From positions 1 through 6,080 of the forward strand of contig DJRI01000137.1 in NCBI GenBank assembly GCA_002440045.1: a DNA stretch of 6,080 nt, written 5' to 3'. This document shows, in pieces, positions 6,063 through 6,080 of this stretch. The number at the start of each line of letters is the position of its first letter. Position 1 is the first letter of the stretch. The position numbers and the translations under genes are program-made. Under the pieces are notes generated by a model. It searched no databases. It saw only the letters and a list, made by a program, of their open reading frames with translations, and was not told the DNA's origin. Origin of the DNA: Ruminococcaceae bacterium UBA6364 (GTDB lineage: Bacteria > Bacillota > Clostridia > Oscillospirales > Acutalibacteraceae).

Positions 6063-6069
6063 TGCGGGC

Positions 6070-6080
6070 GGCAGATTGCC
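6070..6080. repeat. Hairpin 5 of the cluster, cut by the window edge
   Basis: GGCA-GAT-TGCC ends exactly at the last base. The bases before it (GGGC, 6066-6069) suggest that the stem continues beyond the window with GC-rich complement. Confidence 0.5.

Larger units (their letters stand above)
5938..6080. repeat. Intergenic cluster of heptamer repeats and 3-nt-loop hairpins
   Basis: This stretch is non-coding and highly structured. It contains AGCYGTT heptamer units and five perfect short hairpins, each with a 3-nt loop, placed almost end to end. It starts right beside the ribosome site of the secreted-protein gene and runs past the right edge. Such clusters look like interspersed palindromic elements or non-autonomous mini-elements; there is no transposase and no target duplication in view. 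Part of it is probably transcribed as the leader of the minus-strand gene. A -10-like TACAAT occurs on the minus strand at 6011-6016, but no -35 goes with it. Confidence 0.8.

Overview
The window looks like chromosomal DNA of a low-to-medium-GC Bacillota (Clostridia), most likely an uncultured gut Oscillospiraceae-type anaerobe. The case rests on strong AGGAGG/GAGGTG ribosome binding sites, housekeeping-type promoters with extended -10 boxes, an anaerobic-type glycerol-3-phosphate dehydrogenase gene pair, and an intergenic cluster of GC-rich mini-hairpins. The taxon is an inference from style, not from a marker gene.

Region 1 (1-2405, minus strand) is the front of an operon. A promoter with a TGCTATAAT extended -10 leads into a 68-nt leader containing a small hairpin. 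Next comes a GlpA-like FAD/[2Fe-2S] oxidoreductase, then a second FAD/NAD(P)H oxidoreductase only 10 nt downstream, which runs off the left edge of the window. Together they probably oxidise glycerol-3-phosphate (or a similar 2-hydroxy acid) and pass the electrons on through the Fe-S and flavin centres.

Region 2 (2456-3464) is a small divergent module. An 83-residue XRE-type helix-turn-helix regulator (minus) faces a single-pass membrane protein with an extracytoplasmic DUF4352-like domain (plus). The 115-nt space between them holds a near-consensus promoter for the membrane protein, bracketed by two CATATG palindromes exactly 21 nt apart (candidate repressor operator). It also holds an inverted repeat that overlaps the regulator's own ribosome binding site. 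The plus-strand gene ends at a strong terminator with T-rich flanks on both sides, which also serves the convergent gene.

Region 3 (3472-5923, minus strand) holds a Gfo/Idh/MocA-family sugar-type dehydrogenase and, upstream of it, a secreted protein resembling the DUF4832/DUF4874 glycosidase-like group. The 76-nt gap has a good promoter for the dehydrogenase and no obvious terminator, so the two may be co-transcribed as well as separately started. A carbohydrate role is plausible but the substrate is unknown.

Region 4 (about 5936-6080) is a non-coding repeat: heptamer tandem units and five short perfect hairpins, all with 3-nt loops, the last cut by the window edge. It abuts the ribosome binding site of the secreted-protein gene, so part of it is probably transcribed as that gene's leader.

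I see no tRNA, rRNA, CRISPR array, transposase or phage gene. No clearly new multi-gene system is evident. The most unusual items are the hairpin cluster, the CATATG operator pair of the XRE/DUF4352 module, and the glycosidase-like secreted protein.
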